From NCBI GenBank assembly GCA_965277425.1, contig CBDICR010000005.1:496001-560000 (forward strand): a stretch of DNA of 64,000 nucleotides. The letters run 5' to 3'. A model generated the notes under the pieces. It searched no databases, had not been told where the DNA came from, and was given only the letters and a program-made list of their open reading frames with translations. This stretch comes from Poindextera sp965277425 (GTDB lineage Bacteria; Pseudomonadota; Alphaproteobacteria; Caulobacterales; Caulobacteraceae). Of this stretch, positions 17,260-25,028 are shown piece by piece (positions within the stretch are counted from its first letter, which is position 1; every line of letters starts with the position of its first letter). Made by a program: the position numbers and the translations under genes.

Positions 17260-18203
17260 CCGCCGGCGCGGATCGCCTCGATGCGGTCCCAGAACAGGGC
17301 GCCGGCGTCGGCGCCGCCGAACCGCTTCAACTGCTGGGCGCCGGTGGGCGAGGTGACGTTGATCTCGGTCATGTAGTCGCCGATCACATCGATGCCGACG
17401 AAGAGCAGGCCCCGCGCCTTCAGCGCCGGCCCGATGGCGGCGCAGAGCTGCAGGTCGCGGGCGGTCAGCTCGACAGCTTCGGCGCGGCCGCCGCGCGCGA
17501 GGTTGGAGCGCACCTGGCCCTTGGCCGGAATGCGATTGATGGCGCCCACCGGCTCGCCGTCGATCAGGATGATGCGCTTGTCGCCCCTGGAGACGGCCGG
17601 GATGAATTTCTGCGCCACCACCGGCTCGCGCCCGATCATGGCGTGCAGCTCGAGCAGGGCGTCGAGATTGGGATCGTCGGGCGCCAGCCTGACCACCCCG
17701 GACCCGCCGCCGCCGTAAAGCGGCTTCAGCACCATGTCGCCGTGTTTGGCGCGAAAGGCGTAGATCGCCTCTGGATCGGCCGTGACCAGGGTTGGCGGCT
17801 GCACGCCGGTGAACTCGGTGACGAACAGCTTCTCCGGCGCATTGCGCACCTCGGCCGGATTGTTCACCACCAGGGTCTTGGGGTGAATGCGCTCAAGGAA
17901 ATGGGTCGCGGTGATGTAGGCCAGGTCGAACGGCGGGTCCTGGCGCATCAGCACCACATCCATTTCCGCCAGCTCGCGGGTCTCGAACCCGCCCAGCCGG
18001 TGATGGTCGCCCTTCACCGCCTGCAGATCGAGCCGACGCCCGCGCGCGAAGACGCGACCGTCCTCGAGCGAGAGATGATCGGGCGCATAGACCCAGAGCG
18101 TGTGGCCGCGGGTCTGCGCCTCCATCATCATCAGGAAGGTGGTGTCGGTCTCGATGTTGATCGCCTCGACGGGATCCATCTGGATGGCGACGTTCAAAGG
18201 CAT
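17256..18203 (-). CDS. gshB: Glutathione synthetase
   Basis: ATP-grasp ligase joining gamma-glutamylcysteine and glycine. It is 315 residues, the standard length. It opens MPLNVAIQMDPVEAINIETDTTF and carries RQDPPFDLAYITATHFLE near residue 88, the ATP-binding LKPLYGGGGSGVVRL near 160 and DVIGDYMTEINVTSPTG near 275. It is the last gene of the leftward run rdgB-hemW-rsmI-yraN-SirB1-like, after an 81-bp gap, so it may have its own promoter. Confidence 0.95.
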   Translation of the reverse strand: MPLNVAIQMDPVEAINIETDTTFLMMMEAQTRGHTLWVYAPDHLSLEDGRVFARGRRLDLQAVKGDHHRLGGFETRELAEMDVVLMRQDPPFDLAYITATHFLERIHPKTLVVNNPAEVRNAPEKLFVTEFTGVQPPTLVTADPEAIYAFRAKHGDMVLKPLYGGGGSGVVRLAPDDPNLDALLELHAMIGREPVVAQKFIPAVSRGDKRIILIDGEPVGAINRIPAKGQVRSNLARGGRAEAVELTARDLQLCAAIGPALKARGLLFVGIDVIGDYMTEINVTSPTGAQQLKRFGGADAGALFWDRIEAIRAGG

Positions 18204-18284
18204 TTAAGGAGAGCTCCAGCGCGCCCGTTGTTCACTAGGGGATGGCCGCAGGTCCCGGCAACGGCTGAAATCCATTGGGCGCGA

Positions 18285-19100
18285 TCAGTTCAGCTGAAGC
18301 CGCACCCGCTCGCGCGCGGCGCGGGCGGCGATGGCCGCGCCGCCATCGAGGATCTGGGCGCGCCCGAGCGCCTGAAGCGCGCCGGCCAGGGCGCCCTGGC
18401 CCTCGCGGGCGGCGGCGACGTCGAGCCAGGGCCGGTGATCGGAGGGATCGAGCAGCGCGCGCCGCAGCGCCGACCGTTCGGCGCGGGCATGATCGCCGGC
18501 CTGGCTGGCGCGGGCGAAGATGTTGTTCTGCAACCGGATCAGCACCGCCCGCGCCGACGCCGGCGCCATCAGCGCCTCCAGCCGCTCGGCCACGTGCGGC
18601 AAAAGCCCCGCCAGCAGCGCCCGGCGGGTGAGCTCCGACGGCAGCACCACGCGCCCCTCGCTGAACGGGTCGAGCGCCAGCGGCCCCTCCGCCGTCTCGA
18701 TGCGCAACAGGAAATGACCGGGGAAATCGACACCCCGCACCTGAAGGCCGCTACGTCGCGCCACCTCTATGTAGATCAGGCCCAGCGTCACCGGCAGACC
18801 GCGGCGGCGCTCCCAAAGGGCGATGATGTCGGTATTGGCTGGATCCTCGTAGGTGAGCAGATCGCCGTTCAGGCGCAGGTCGCCGCACATGGTCTCGGCC
18901 AGGGCTTCCTCCGGCGCCTCGCGGCCGAGGCGGGCCTTCAATCGCTCGACGGCTTCGCGGGTGAGGGCCCGGGCGGGTTCGGGATCGCGGTCCGGCGTCT
19001 CGTGCAGGGCGCAGGCGATGGCCGCCTCGAACAACGGAAAGGCCTCGTCCGACGCCGCGCCGGCGGCGGCGAGCGCGGCCTCCGCCTGCTCACGGGTCAC
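18285..19100 (-). CDS. SirB1-type transglutaminase-like TPR protein
   Basis: 271 residues from a GTG at 19100, chosen because longer frames would run deep into yraN; 31 bp separate it from the yraN stop. The central DPANTDIIALWERRRGLPVTLGLIYIEVARR and VDFPGHFLLRI match the SirB1/transglutaminase-like-core family, whose Cys is often absent; here LPVTLG replaces it. The C-terminal part (ARASQAGDHARAERSALRRALLDP and after) looks like a TPR pair. The biochemical role is unknown; the group is sometimes tied to proteostasis or redox genes. It is a member of the gshB-side operon. Confidence 0.8.
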   Translation of the reverse strand: MTREQAEAALAAAGAASDEAFPLFEAAIACALHETPDRDPEPARALTREAVERLKARLGREAPEEALAETMCGDLRLNGDLLTYEDPANTDIIALWERRRGLPVTLGLIYIEVARRSGLQVRGVDFPGHFLLRIETAEGPLALDPFSEGRVVLPSELTRRALLAGLLPHVAERLEALMAPASARAVLIRLQNNIFARASQAGDHARAERSALRRALLDPSDHRPWLDVAAAREGQGALAGALQALGRAQILDGGAAIAARAARERVRLQLN

Positions 19101-19131
19101 CGGCTGGCTCCAAGCGCGCGCCTGAGGCTCA

Positions 19132-19512
19132 TCACTCGTCGTCCTCGCTCCATGCGCCGCGAATATGGCGCGGGAAACGGCCGGGCGCGAGGGCGAGCAG
19201 GTCCAGCCTGACCTCGGCCTCGGCCAGGCGCGGCCGGCGCGCCGCATAGGCGCGGAGCGCTCGGCGAAGGCGGCGGCGCTGGGCAGGGCTGACCGCCTCA
19301 AGCGCCGCCTCGATCGAGGTGCGCGCCTTGACCTCGACGGCGATCAGGACGCGGCCGCGCAGGGCCAAAAGATCGATCTCGCCCTGGGGCAGGCGGTGGC
19401 GGAACCCCAGGATACGATAGCCCTTGGCCATCAGCCAGAGCGCGGCCACCACCTCGCCGCGCCGCCCGGACAGGCGCGCGGCGGTCCCGCGCAGGCGCCG
19501 CACCTCGCTCAT
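19132..19512 (-). CDS. yraN: UPF0102 family endonuclease-fold protein YraN
   Basis: 126 residues. The restriction-endonuclease-like core is visible: RRGEVVAALWLMAKGYRILGFRHR, then QGEIDLLALRGRVLIAVEVKAR, giving the E...GEIDLI...VEVK pattern of the PD-(D/E)xK fold. The role is not established; it lies beside rsmI in most proteobacteria. The ATG overlaps the rsmI stop as ATGA, so the two are coupled. Confidence 0.92.
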   Translation of the reverse strand: MSEVRRLRGTAARLSGRRGEVVAALWLMAKGYRILGFRHRLPQGEIDLLALRGRVLIAVEVKARTSIEAALEAVSPAQRRRLRRALRAYAARRPRLAEAEVRLDLLALAPGRFPRHIRGAWSEDDE

Positions 19513-20378
19513 CGCGCGCCCTTCATGGCCAGGGCGCGCTGGTAGAGGCCGCGGCGGTCGAGGCCGAGCGCCTTGGCCACTTCGGATGCGGCCTTGGCCG
19601 GGCCGAGCCGCGCCAGCGCCTCGGCGAGCGCCGCCTCGGCGTCGGCCGCGCTCGCGGCGGCGGCTTCGCCCGGCGCAATGACCACCACCAACTCGCCCTT
19701 GGGCCTGGCCAGGGCGGGATCGGCGGCCAGCTGATCCAGCCGGCCGCGATGGAAGGTCTCGTGCAGCTTGGTCAGCTCGCGCGCCACCACGGCCTGGCGC
19801 GGGCCGAGCACGGCGGCCATGTCGCCCAGGCTGGCCTTCAGGCGCGAGGCGCCTTCGAACAGGATCAAGGTGGCGCGGATCGGCGCCAGGGTCTCGAAGA
19901 CGGCGCGTCGGGCCGCGGCCTTGGGCGGCGGGAAGCCGGCGAAGAGGAAACGGTCGGTGGGCAGTCCGGCGGCGCTCAGGCCCGCCAGCACCGAGGACGC
20001 GCCGGGAATCGGGATGACCGCCTGTCCCTGGGCGATCGCCTCGACCGCCAGCCGATAGCCGGGATCGGAGACCAGCGGCGTGCCGGCGTCGGAGCAGAGC
20101 GCGATCCGCCCGCCGCTGGCCAGGGCCCCCAGCACACGCGGCCGCACCCGTTCGCCGGCGTGATCGTCATAGCGTTCCAGCGGCTTCGAAATCCCGTAGG
20201 TCGCCAAAAGCTTGCCGGTGATGCGGGTGTCCTCGGCCAAGACCAGATCGACGCCGGCCAGCACGTCCAGGGCGCGCAGGGTGATGTCGCGCAGGTTGCC
20301 GATCGGGGTGGCGACCAGATAGAGGCCGGGCGCCAGCGGAACCTCGCTCAGGGCCGGCGATGGTGGTCTAACGGGCAA
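19509..20378 (-). CDS. rsmI: 16S rRNA 2'-O-ribose C1402 methyltransferase
   Basis: SAM-dependent tetrapyrrole-methylase-fold enzyme that methylates the ribose of C1402 in 16S rRNA. It is 289 residues with VATPIGNLRDIT near residue 23, LVLAEDTRIT near 46, CSDAGTPLVSDPGYRL near 94 and GASSVLAGLSAAGLPTDRF near 125. The apparent start is a TTG at 20378, 8 bp inside the end of hemW; nearby alternatives are also non-ATG. It is coupled downstream to yraN. Confidence 0.93.
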   Translation of the reverse strand: MPVRPPSPALSEVPLAPGLYLVATPIGNLRDITLRALDVLAGVDLVLAEDTRITGKLLATYGISKPLERYDDHAGERVRPRVLGALASGGRIALCSDAGTPLVSDPGYRLAVEAIAQGQAVIPIPGASSVLAGLSAAGLPTDRFLFAGFPPPKAAARRAVFETLAPIRATLILFEGASRLKASLGDMAAVLGPRQAVVARELTKLHETFHRGRLDQLAADPALARPKGELVVVIAPGEAAAASAADAEAALAEALARLGPAKAASEVAKALGLDRRGLYQRALAMKGAR

Positions 20379-21555
20379 GGGCGTCGATGTCCTCGGACGC
20401 GGCGGCGAGGGCGCCGGTGAGGTGGTCGAGCACGCGGCGGCCCTTGGCCGTGGCGGCGACCCGTTCGGCGCTGACCGCCAGCCAGCCGCCAGCCCTCAGG
20501 TCGCTCACCACCGGATGGCCTGGCCCGAGCGCCAGGGCGGCAAGCTCGCTCCAGGCCACGCCCTCGCCCGTTCGCAAGCCCATCAGCAGCCGCTCGGTGG
20601 CCGCTTCTCGCGCGGTCAGGCGGGTACGATCGGCGACGCCGGTCCCCGTCGCCTCGACGCGGGTTATATAGTCGCCGACCCTGGACGCCGTCGCGGTGGC
20701 GACGCGGCCGGCGGACGAGCCCAGCCGGCCATGGGCGCCGGGGCCGACGCCGAGATAGTCCCGGCCGCGCCAATAGGCGAGGTTGTGGCGCGAACGGGCC
20801 GCCTTGCCCTTCGCATGATTGGACACCTCATAGGCGTCGAAACCGGCATCGCTCAGCAGGCGCTGCGTGATCTCGTAGAGGCCGTAGCCGGTCTCCTCGT
20901 CGACGGGGCTCATGGCGCCGCGCGCGACGGCGCGGGCGAAAGCCGTCCCCGGCTCGATGGTCAGCTGATAGGGCGAGACGTGGCTTGGCCCCAGGGCGAT
21001 GGCCTCGGCAAGCTCGCGCGACCAGTCGGCGAGGCTCTGGCCGGGTCGGGCATAGATCAAGTCGATGGAGACCTGCTCGAACGCCGCCAGCGCCGCGACG
21101 AGCGCCCGCCTGGCCTGGGCGGCGTCGTGGTTGCGGCCGAGAAAGGCCAGCGCCGCATCGTCGAGCGACTGGACGCCGAGGGAGAGACGATTGACGCCAA
21201 CCTCGGCGAAGCCCGCGAACCGCCCGGCCTCCGCATCGGTGGGGTTGGCCTCCAGCGTGATCTCAACCACCTCGTCGCTGGGCCACAGCGCGCGGGCGGC
21301 GGCGGCGACCTCGCCGACCTGATCGGGCGTCATCAGCGAGGGGGTGCCGCCGCCGAAGAAGATCGAACTCAGCCGGCGCGGCCCGATCTGCGCCGCCTGG
21401 CCGGCGAGGTCGCGGACGATGGCGCTGGCGAGCGCCGCCGGCGCTGCGCCGCCGCGCGCCCTGACCACGTTGAAGTCGCAATAGGGGCAGATGCGCGCGC
21501 AGTAGGGCCAGTGCACATAGACGGCGAGCGGGGGGAGCGAGCCAGGCGGGGTCAA
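20368..21555 (-). CDS. hemW: Radical SAM heme chaperone HemW
   Basis: Radical SAM protein of the HemN-like HemW group, now viewed as a heme chaperone rather than coproporphyrinogen oxidase. It is 395 residues. The start is taken as TTG at 21555, which overlaps the rdgB stop as TTGA. The cluster motif is YCARICPYCDFN near residue 18 (C-x3-C-x2-C), followed by FFGGGTPSLM and VSIDLIYARPGQS. It lacks the extra cysteine-containing N-terminal stretch of true HemN. It is second in the leftward operon. Confidence 0.92.
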   Translation of the reverse strand: MTPPGSLPPLAVYVHWPYCARICPYCDFNVVRARGGAAPAALASAIVRDLAGQAAQIGPRRLSSIFFGGGTPSLMTPDQVGEVAAAARALWPSDEVVEITLEANPTDAEAGRFAGFAEVGVNRLSLGVQSLDDAALAFLGRNHDAAQARRALVAALAAFEQVSIDLIYARPGQSLADWSRELAEAIALGPSHVSPYQLTIEPGTAFARAVARGAMSPVDEETGYGLYEITQRLLSDAGFDAYEVSNHAKGKAARSRHNLAYWRGRDYLGVGPGAHGRLGSSAGRVATATASRVGDYITRVEATGTGVADRTRLTAREAATERLLMGLRTGEGVAWSELAALALGPGHPVVSDLRAGGWLAVSAERVAATAKGRRVLDHLTGALAAASEDIDALAR

Positions 21556-22151
21556 AACACCGCCGCCTTCAGCTTTTCGAAGGCCCGGGTGCGATGGCTG
21601 AGCGCGATCTTCTCGGCCGCGCCCATCTCGCCGAAGCTGCGCTCCAGGCCCTCCGGCAGGAAGATGGGGTCGTAGCCGAAGCCCTGGTCTCCGCGGGGCG
21701 GGAAACGCAGCACCCCGTCGACCCGGCCCTCGACCACGATGGCGGCGCCGGCGGGCCAGGCCAGGGCCAGGGCGCAGGTGAACCAGGCCGAGCGGTCGGC
21801 CGAACCCGTGGCCTCCAGCCGCTCTTCGAGCTTGGCCATGGCCAGGGCGAAGTCGCGCGTCGGCCCGGCCCAGCGGGCGGAATAGATCCCGGGCGCCCCA
21901 TCCAGCGCCGTCACCGACAGGCCGGAATCGTCGGCCAGGGCGATCATCCCGCTCGCCTCGGCCGCCAGCCGCGCCTTGAGCAGCGCGTTGCCGACAAAGG
22001 TGGTTTCGGTCTCTTCCGGCTCGGCCAGGCCGAGTTCGGCCGCCGATGTCACGGAAAAGCGGCCGTCGAGCAGCGCCGCCAGTTCCCGAGCCTTGCCGGC
22101 GTTGTGGGTCGCGGCGACCAGCCGGGCGCCCGTGGGCAGTGACAGCGGCAT
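21552..22151 (-). CDS. rdgB: XTP/dITP diphosphatase (RdgB/HAM1)
   Basis: Hydrolyses non-canonical purine triphosphates (XTP, dITP). It is 199 residues from the ATG at 22151, which has an AAGGA site about 11 bp upstream. The signature motifs are ATHNAGKARELAALL near residue 13, TFVGNALLKAR, LADDSGLSV, PGIYSARWAGP, GDQGFGYDPIF near 150 and SHRTRAF near the end. It is the first gene of the leftward run. In many relatives rph lies just upstream of rdgB; here a 2-kb accessory block intervenes. Confidence 0.95.
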   Translation of the reverse strand: MPLSLPTGARLVAATHNAGKARELAALLDGRFSVTSAAELGLAEPEETETTFVGNALLKARLAAEASGMIALADDSGLSVTALDGAPGIYSARWAGPTRDFALAMAKLEERLEATGSADRSAWFTCALALAWPAGAAIVVEGRVDGVLRFPPRGDQGFGYDPIFLPEGLERSFGEMGAAEKIALSHRTRAFEKLKAAVF

Positions 22152-22239
22152 GGCCGGCTTTCCTTGAGAGGACACGGACTTGACGGCGAGTCTCCACCAA
22201 TCGGCCTGCGCGATGCAAGCGGCTGCGGCGATGGCGGGT

Positions 22240-22335
22240 ATGCTGCATTGCAAAAAAGTAATGAATTGCCAAAGTTTAATATTGTTTATCGATAAAGTTC
22301 TTGATCGAAAATCAATCATTTTGTACGTATCTCCA
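22240..22335. promoter_or_regulatory. AT-rich intergenic patch with palindromes
   Basis: About 100 bp of strikingly AT-rich DNA between rdgB and the DUF2975 gene. It includes the perfect 12-bp palindrome TTTATCGATAAA (22285-22296) and the inverted repeat TTGAT-CGAAA-ATCAA (22301-22315). It likely holds promoters for both directions and binding sites for a local regulator, plausibly the HTH protein at 23226. This part of the 518-bp gap holds no convincing gene. Confidence 0.4.
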
Positions 22336-22419
22336 CCACGGACGGCGCTTATGGGGGCTTGAAGAACAAGCTTCGCCGCCCTAAATGCTGCACCGCAACA
22401 ACAACCGGGATTGAAACCA

Positions 22420-22527
22420 ATGACCCTCCTCGAACTCGTCGATCGCGTCGCACTGACCTTCGGCAATATCGCTCTGCTGGCCGCCCTTCCGGTGGCCGCG
22501 TTCGCCCTGGTCGCGCATGCGATCTGA
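22420..22527 (+). CDS. Possible 35-residue single-helix membrane peptide
   Basis: An ATG frame of 35 codons encodes TLLELVDRVALTFGN followed by one hydrophobic helix rich in Ala, Leu and Val and a short HAI end. Composition is typical of small bacterial transmembrane proteins, and it lies downstream of the AT-rich promoter patch and upstream of the DUF2975 gene. The ribosome site is weak. It could equally be a chance frame. Confidence 0.35.
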   Translation: MTLLELVDRVALTFGNIALLAALPVAAFALVAHAI

Positions 22528-22563
22528 ACGCGACGCCTTGACCCAACGCCAAGCCGGAGCATC

Positions 22564-22623
22564 TTCGCCGCCGGCCCCTTGATTGCTCCCGCAAGCCGGG
22601 CATGAGAAGGGACCGGCGGCGAA
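22564..22623. repeat. Long imperfect inverted repeat upstream of the DUF2975 gene
   Basis: Arms 22564-22580 and 22607-22623 are 17 bp each with one mismatch (core TTCGCCGCCGG / CCGGCGGCGAA). The 26-nt loop contains a second small hairpin (CCCG-caagc-CGGG). It lies between the 35-codon frame and the DUF2975 start at 22670. It could be a terminator-like or mRNA-stabilising structure; no U-tract follows. Confidence 0.5.
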
Positions 22624-22669
22624 AACCGGGCGCGCTTCGCGCCCCGAAACGAATGCGGCGAGGCCAGCC

Positions 22670-23206
22670 ATGCGCGCTCTCGGACCCGGCTCGGTCTCCA
22701 GCTTCCTGAAAATCATCCTCGACGTGGTCTATGTCGCGCTCTGCATCAGCATCGTGCTGATCGGTCTTGGCATGATCGCCTCCCTGCTGTTCGACCTGAA
22801 CCCCGCCCTGTTCAGCCAGGCGATCCGTAGCGGCATGACCGGCGACAGCCTGAGCGGGCCGGAGATCGCCGCCGAACTGCTCGGCGCCGGCCTCTATCTT
22901 GCGGGCGTTCTGGTCATCGTCGGCGCGTTGCGCCGCATCTTCGCCACCCTGACCACGGGCGACCCGTTTCACCCGAAGAACGTCAGCCGCCTTCGCCTGA
23001 TCGGCCTGATGCTGGCGGCGCTCGGCCTGCTCGAAATGGCCCGCTATCCGATGACGCTCCTGGACGCGCGGCTGGCCGCGCATGAAGCGCACCAGACCGG
23101 CGGGCTGAACCTGACCACCTGGTTCGCGGTCCTGGTGGTCTTTGTGCTGGCCGAGGTGTTCCGCGAAGGCGCCCGGCTTCGCCGCGAAGCCGAACTGACC
23201 ATCTAG
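22670..23206 (+). CDS. DUF2975 family membrane protein
   Basis: 178 residues from the ATG at 22670 (GCGAGG site upstream). There are four hydrophobic helices: about 14-40, 68-90, 105-125 and 145-165. The motif TTGDPFHPKNVSRLRLIGLMLAALG matches the DUF2975 family, whose hallmark is a G-x-P-F loop followed by R-L-R. Members are commonly paired with a small Cro/CI-type regulator, as here 19 bp downstream. The biochemical role is unknown; a membrane sensor or partner of the regulator is inferred from this pairing. Confidence 0.8.
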   Translation: MRALGPGSVSSFLKIILDVVYVALCISIVLIGLGMIASLLFDLNPALFSQAIRSGMTGDSLSGPEIAAELLGAGLYLAGVLVIVGALRRIFATLTTGDPFHPKNVSRLRLIGLMLAALGLLEMARYPMTLLDARLAAHEAHQTGGLNLTTWFAVLVVFVLAEVFREGARLRREAELTI

Positions 23207-23225
23207 GCGCTGGAAGGCTGCAACC

Positions 23226-23477
23226 ATGCCGATCCGCGTGCGCCTCGATCGACTCCTTTTGGACCGCCGCATGTCGCTGACCGAACTGGCCGACCGAGTG
23301 GGGGTGACCATCGCCAACCTGTCGATCCTGAAGACCGGCAAGGCGCGCGCCATCCGCTTCTCCACCCTGGACGCGCTCTGCCGCGAACTGGATTGCCAGC
23401 CTGGCGATCTGCTCGGCTTCGAGCCTGGACCGGCGATCGCGCTGGACGATGAGGACGAGGCCGAGGGGATCGATTAG
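23226..23477 (+). CDS. Small XRE/Cro-type regulator (YozG-like)
   Basis: 83 residues. The helix-turn-helix spans about 15-60 (MSLTELADRVGVTIANLSILKTGKARAIRF) with SILKTGKA as the recognition and following turn; STLDALCRELDCQPGDLLGFE is the typical end of the YozG-like fold. An acidic tail (DDEDEAEGID) follows. It sits 19 bp after the DUF2975 gene and is presumably cotranscribed. Likely targets are the palindromes in the AT-rich patch upstream. It ends in a 4-bp overlap with the convergent HTH gene. Confidence 0.85.
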   Translation: MPIRVRLDRLLLDRRMSLTELADRVGVTIANLSILKTGKARAIRFSTLDALCRELDCQPGDLLGFEPGPAIALDDEDEAEGID

Positions 23478-23713
23478 GACGTGCGCAGCTGCACGCCGTG
23501 GCTGAAGCCGTGTGCGCCTTCCAGAAAAACGACGCCCGCCCGCTCTACGGCGGTCTTCACCTTCATCACGATGTCGAAACGGGCATGAAAGGCGTCGGGC
23601 GACGCCTCCATGCGCTTGATGGTGATGACGGAGACGCCCGCTTCCTCGGCCAGTTTGGCCTGGCTCCAGCCGAGCAGGGCGCGCGCGGCGCGGATTTGCA
23701 GGTTGGAGATCAC
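23474..23713 (-). CDS. Small XRE-family DNA-binding protein
   Basis: 79 residues from a GTG at 23713; a longer frame from 23779 would translate through the promoter palindrome and is rejected. RAARALLGWSQAKLAEEAGVSVITIKRMEA is a clear helix-turn-helix. The rest (VKTAVERAGVVFLEG) is the short C-terminal piece common to single-domain XRE proteins. A perfect palindrome 25 bp upstream suggests autoregulation. It is convergent with the DUF2975-linked regulator. Confidence 0.82.
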   Translation of the reverse strand: MISNLQIRAARALLGWSQAKLAEEAGVSVITIKRMEASPDAFHARFDIVMKVKTAVERAGVVFLEGAHGFSHGVQLRTS

Positions 23714-23737
23714 GGCTTGACCGATCGTTCCTTTATA

Positions 23738-23752
23738 GATACTTTTAGTATC
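23738..23752. promoter_or_regulatory. Palindrome GATACT-TTT-AGTATC, likely XRE operator
   Basis: A 15-bp perfect inverted repeat between the divergent XRE gene (23713) and glyoxalase gene (23791). On the minus strand a TACAAT -10-like hexamer (23753-23758) abuts it, so a bound regulator would sit at the transcription start of the XRE gene and could also affect the glyoxalase gene. Confidence 0.6.
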
Positions 23753-23790
23753 ATTGTACGTCGCCCGCGCATAGAACAAAGGAGCCCGGC

Positions 23791-24216
23791 ATGCCGCAAG
23801 TGCGCCTGACCCGCGTTTCGCCGGGATTCGCCGTCGCCGACGTCTTCGCCACGGCGGAATACTACCGCGATGTGCTGGGCTTCCGCTTCGATCAGATCTG
23901 GGGCAACCCGCCCAGCTTCGTCATGCTCGATCGCGACGACGTGCGGCTGATGTTCAAACAGGTCCCACTCGAGGCCCTGCCGACACCGGCCCGGAAGCGG
24001 TCGAACGAGCAGATCGACGCCTATCTCTATACGGACGCTTATCTCTACGTGAACGATGTGATCGCGCTGGCCGAAGAGCTTCGCGGCAAGGGCGCGGATA
24101 TCATCGAAGGACCGGTCGACCGGCAGATCTACCCTGGCCGCGAACTTATCGTCCGCGACTGCGATGGACGGGTGATTTGCTTCGGCCAGCTACTGGATGA
24201 GGCGCCGGCGGCATGA
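23791..24216 (+). CDS. Glyoxalase/bleomycin-resistance superfamily protein
   Basis: 141 residues, single vicinal-oxygen-chelate domain pair. FAVADVFATAEYYRDVLGFRFDQIWG is the typical first betaalpha unit and DAYLYVNDVIALAEELRGKGADIIEGP with RELIVRDCDGRVICFGQ the second. The metal-binding Glu near the end is replaced by Cys-Phe-Gly, so enzymatic metal coordination is uncertain and a binding role is possible. A strong AAAGGAG site precedes the ATG. The substrate cannot be inferred. It shares a promoter region with the XRE gene. Confidence 0.8.
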   Translation: MPQVRLTRVSPGFAVADVFATAEYYRDVLGFRFDQIWGNPPSFVMLDRDDVRLMFKQVPLEALPTPARKRSNEQIDAYLYTDAYLYVNDVIALAEELRGKGADIIEGPVDRQIYPGRELIVRDCDGRVICFGQLLDEAPAA

Positions 24217-24228
24217 CGGCCGGAAACC

Positions 24229-24945
24229 CTAGACGCCCGCCGCGATCTTCTGCATGTCGATCAGCTCGCCGATGCCCTTGCGCGCCAGCGAAAACAGCGT
24301 TTCGAACTCGCCTTGGGTAAAGCCGCGGCGCTCGCCGGTGGCCTGGATCTCGACGATGTCGCCGGCGCCGGTGAGCACGAAATTGGCGTCGGCCTCGGCC
24401 GAACTGTCCTCCTCATAGTCGAGGTCGAGCACCGGGGTGTCCTGATGGACGCCGCAGGAGATGGCCGCCACCTGGTCGCGGATCGGGTCGCTGGCGATCA
24501 CGCCTTCGGTCAGCAGGTAGCGGGTGGCGAGCCGCAAAGCGACCCAGGCGCCGGTGATCGAGGCGGTGCGCGTGCCGCCGTCGGCCTGGATCACGTCGCA
24601 GTCGATGGAGATCTGCCGCTCGCCCAGGGCCTTCATGTCGGTGACGGCGCGCAAGGAGCGGCCGATCAGCCGCTGAATCTCCTGGCTGCGGCCCGACTGC
24701 TTGCCCTCGGTCGCCTCGCGCCGGCCGCGGGTGTGGGTGGCCCTGGGCAGCATGCCGTACTCGGCCGTCACCCAGCCCTGGCCGCGCCCGCGCAGGAAGC
24801 CCGGCACGCTTTCGTCGACGCTGGCGGTGACTAAAACCTTTGTGTGGCCGAAGCTGATCAGGCAGGAGCCTTCCGCATAGCGGTTGACGCCGGTCTCGAA
24901 GCCGACGGGGCGAAGGGCGTCGGGAAGACGTTGGGAAGGACGCAA
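24229..24945 (-). CDS. rph: Ribonuclease PH
   Basis: Phosphorolytic 3'-5' exoribonuclease that trims tRNA 3' ends. It is 238 residues, full length: MRPSQRLPDALRPVGFETG at the start, GQGWVTAEYGMLPRATHTR near residue 57, RSQEIQRLIGRSLRA near 86, DCDVIQADGGTRTASITGA near 115 and DLDYEEDSSAEAD near 175. It is divergent from hrcA, 83 bp apart, a classic alphaproteobacterial arrangement. Confidence 0.96.
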   Translation of the reverse strand: MRPSQRLPDALRPVGFETGVNRYAEGSCLISFGHTKVLVTASVDESVPGFLRGRGQGWVTAEYGMLPRATHTRGRREATEGKQSGRSQEIQRLIGRSLRAVTDMKALGERQISIDCDVIQADGGTRTASITGAWVALRLATRYLLTEGVIASDPIRDQVAAISCGVHQDTPVLDLDYEEDSSAEADANFVLTGAGDIVEIQATGERRGFTQGEFETLFSLARKGIGELIDMQKIAAGV

Positions 24946-25028
24946 AATCAGGCTCCTGGAACACGAACAAGCCTTGCGCTTTGCGAAGACTTCAGGCGCG
25001 CTTATCCTAGATCGCCACGGACGCGTCC

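Noticed and set aside
24946..25028. CIRCE element expected in front of hrcA
   Set aside because: No TTAGCACTC-N9-GAGTGCTAA-like repeat is present between rph and hrcA.
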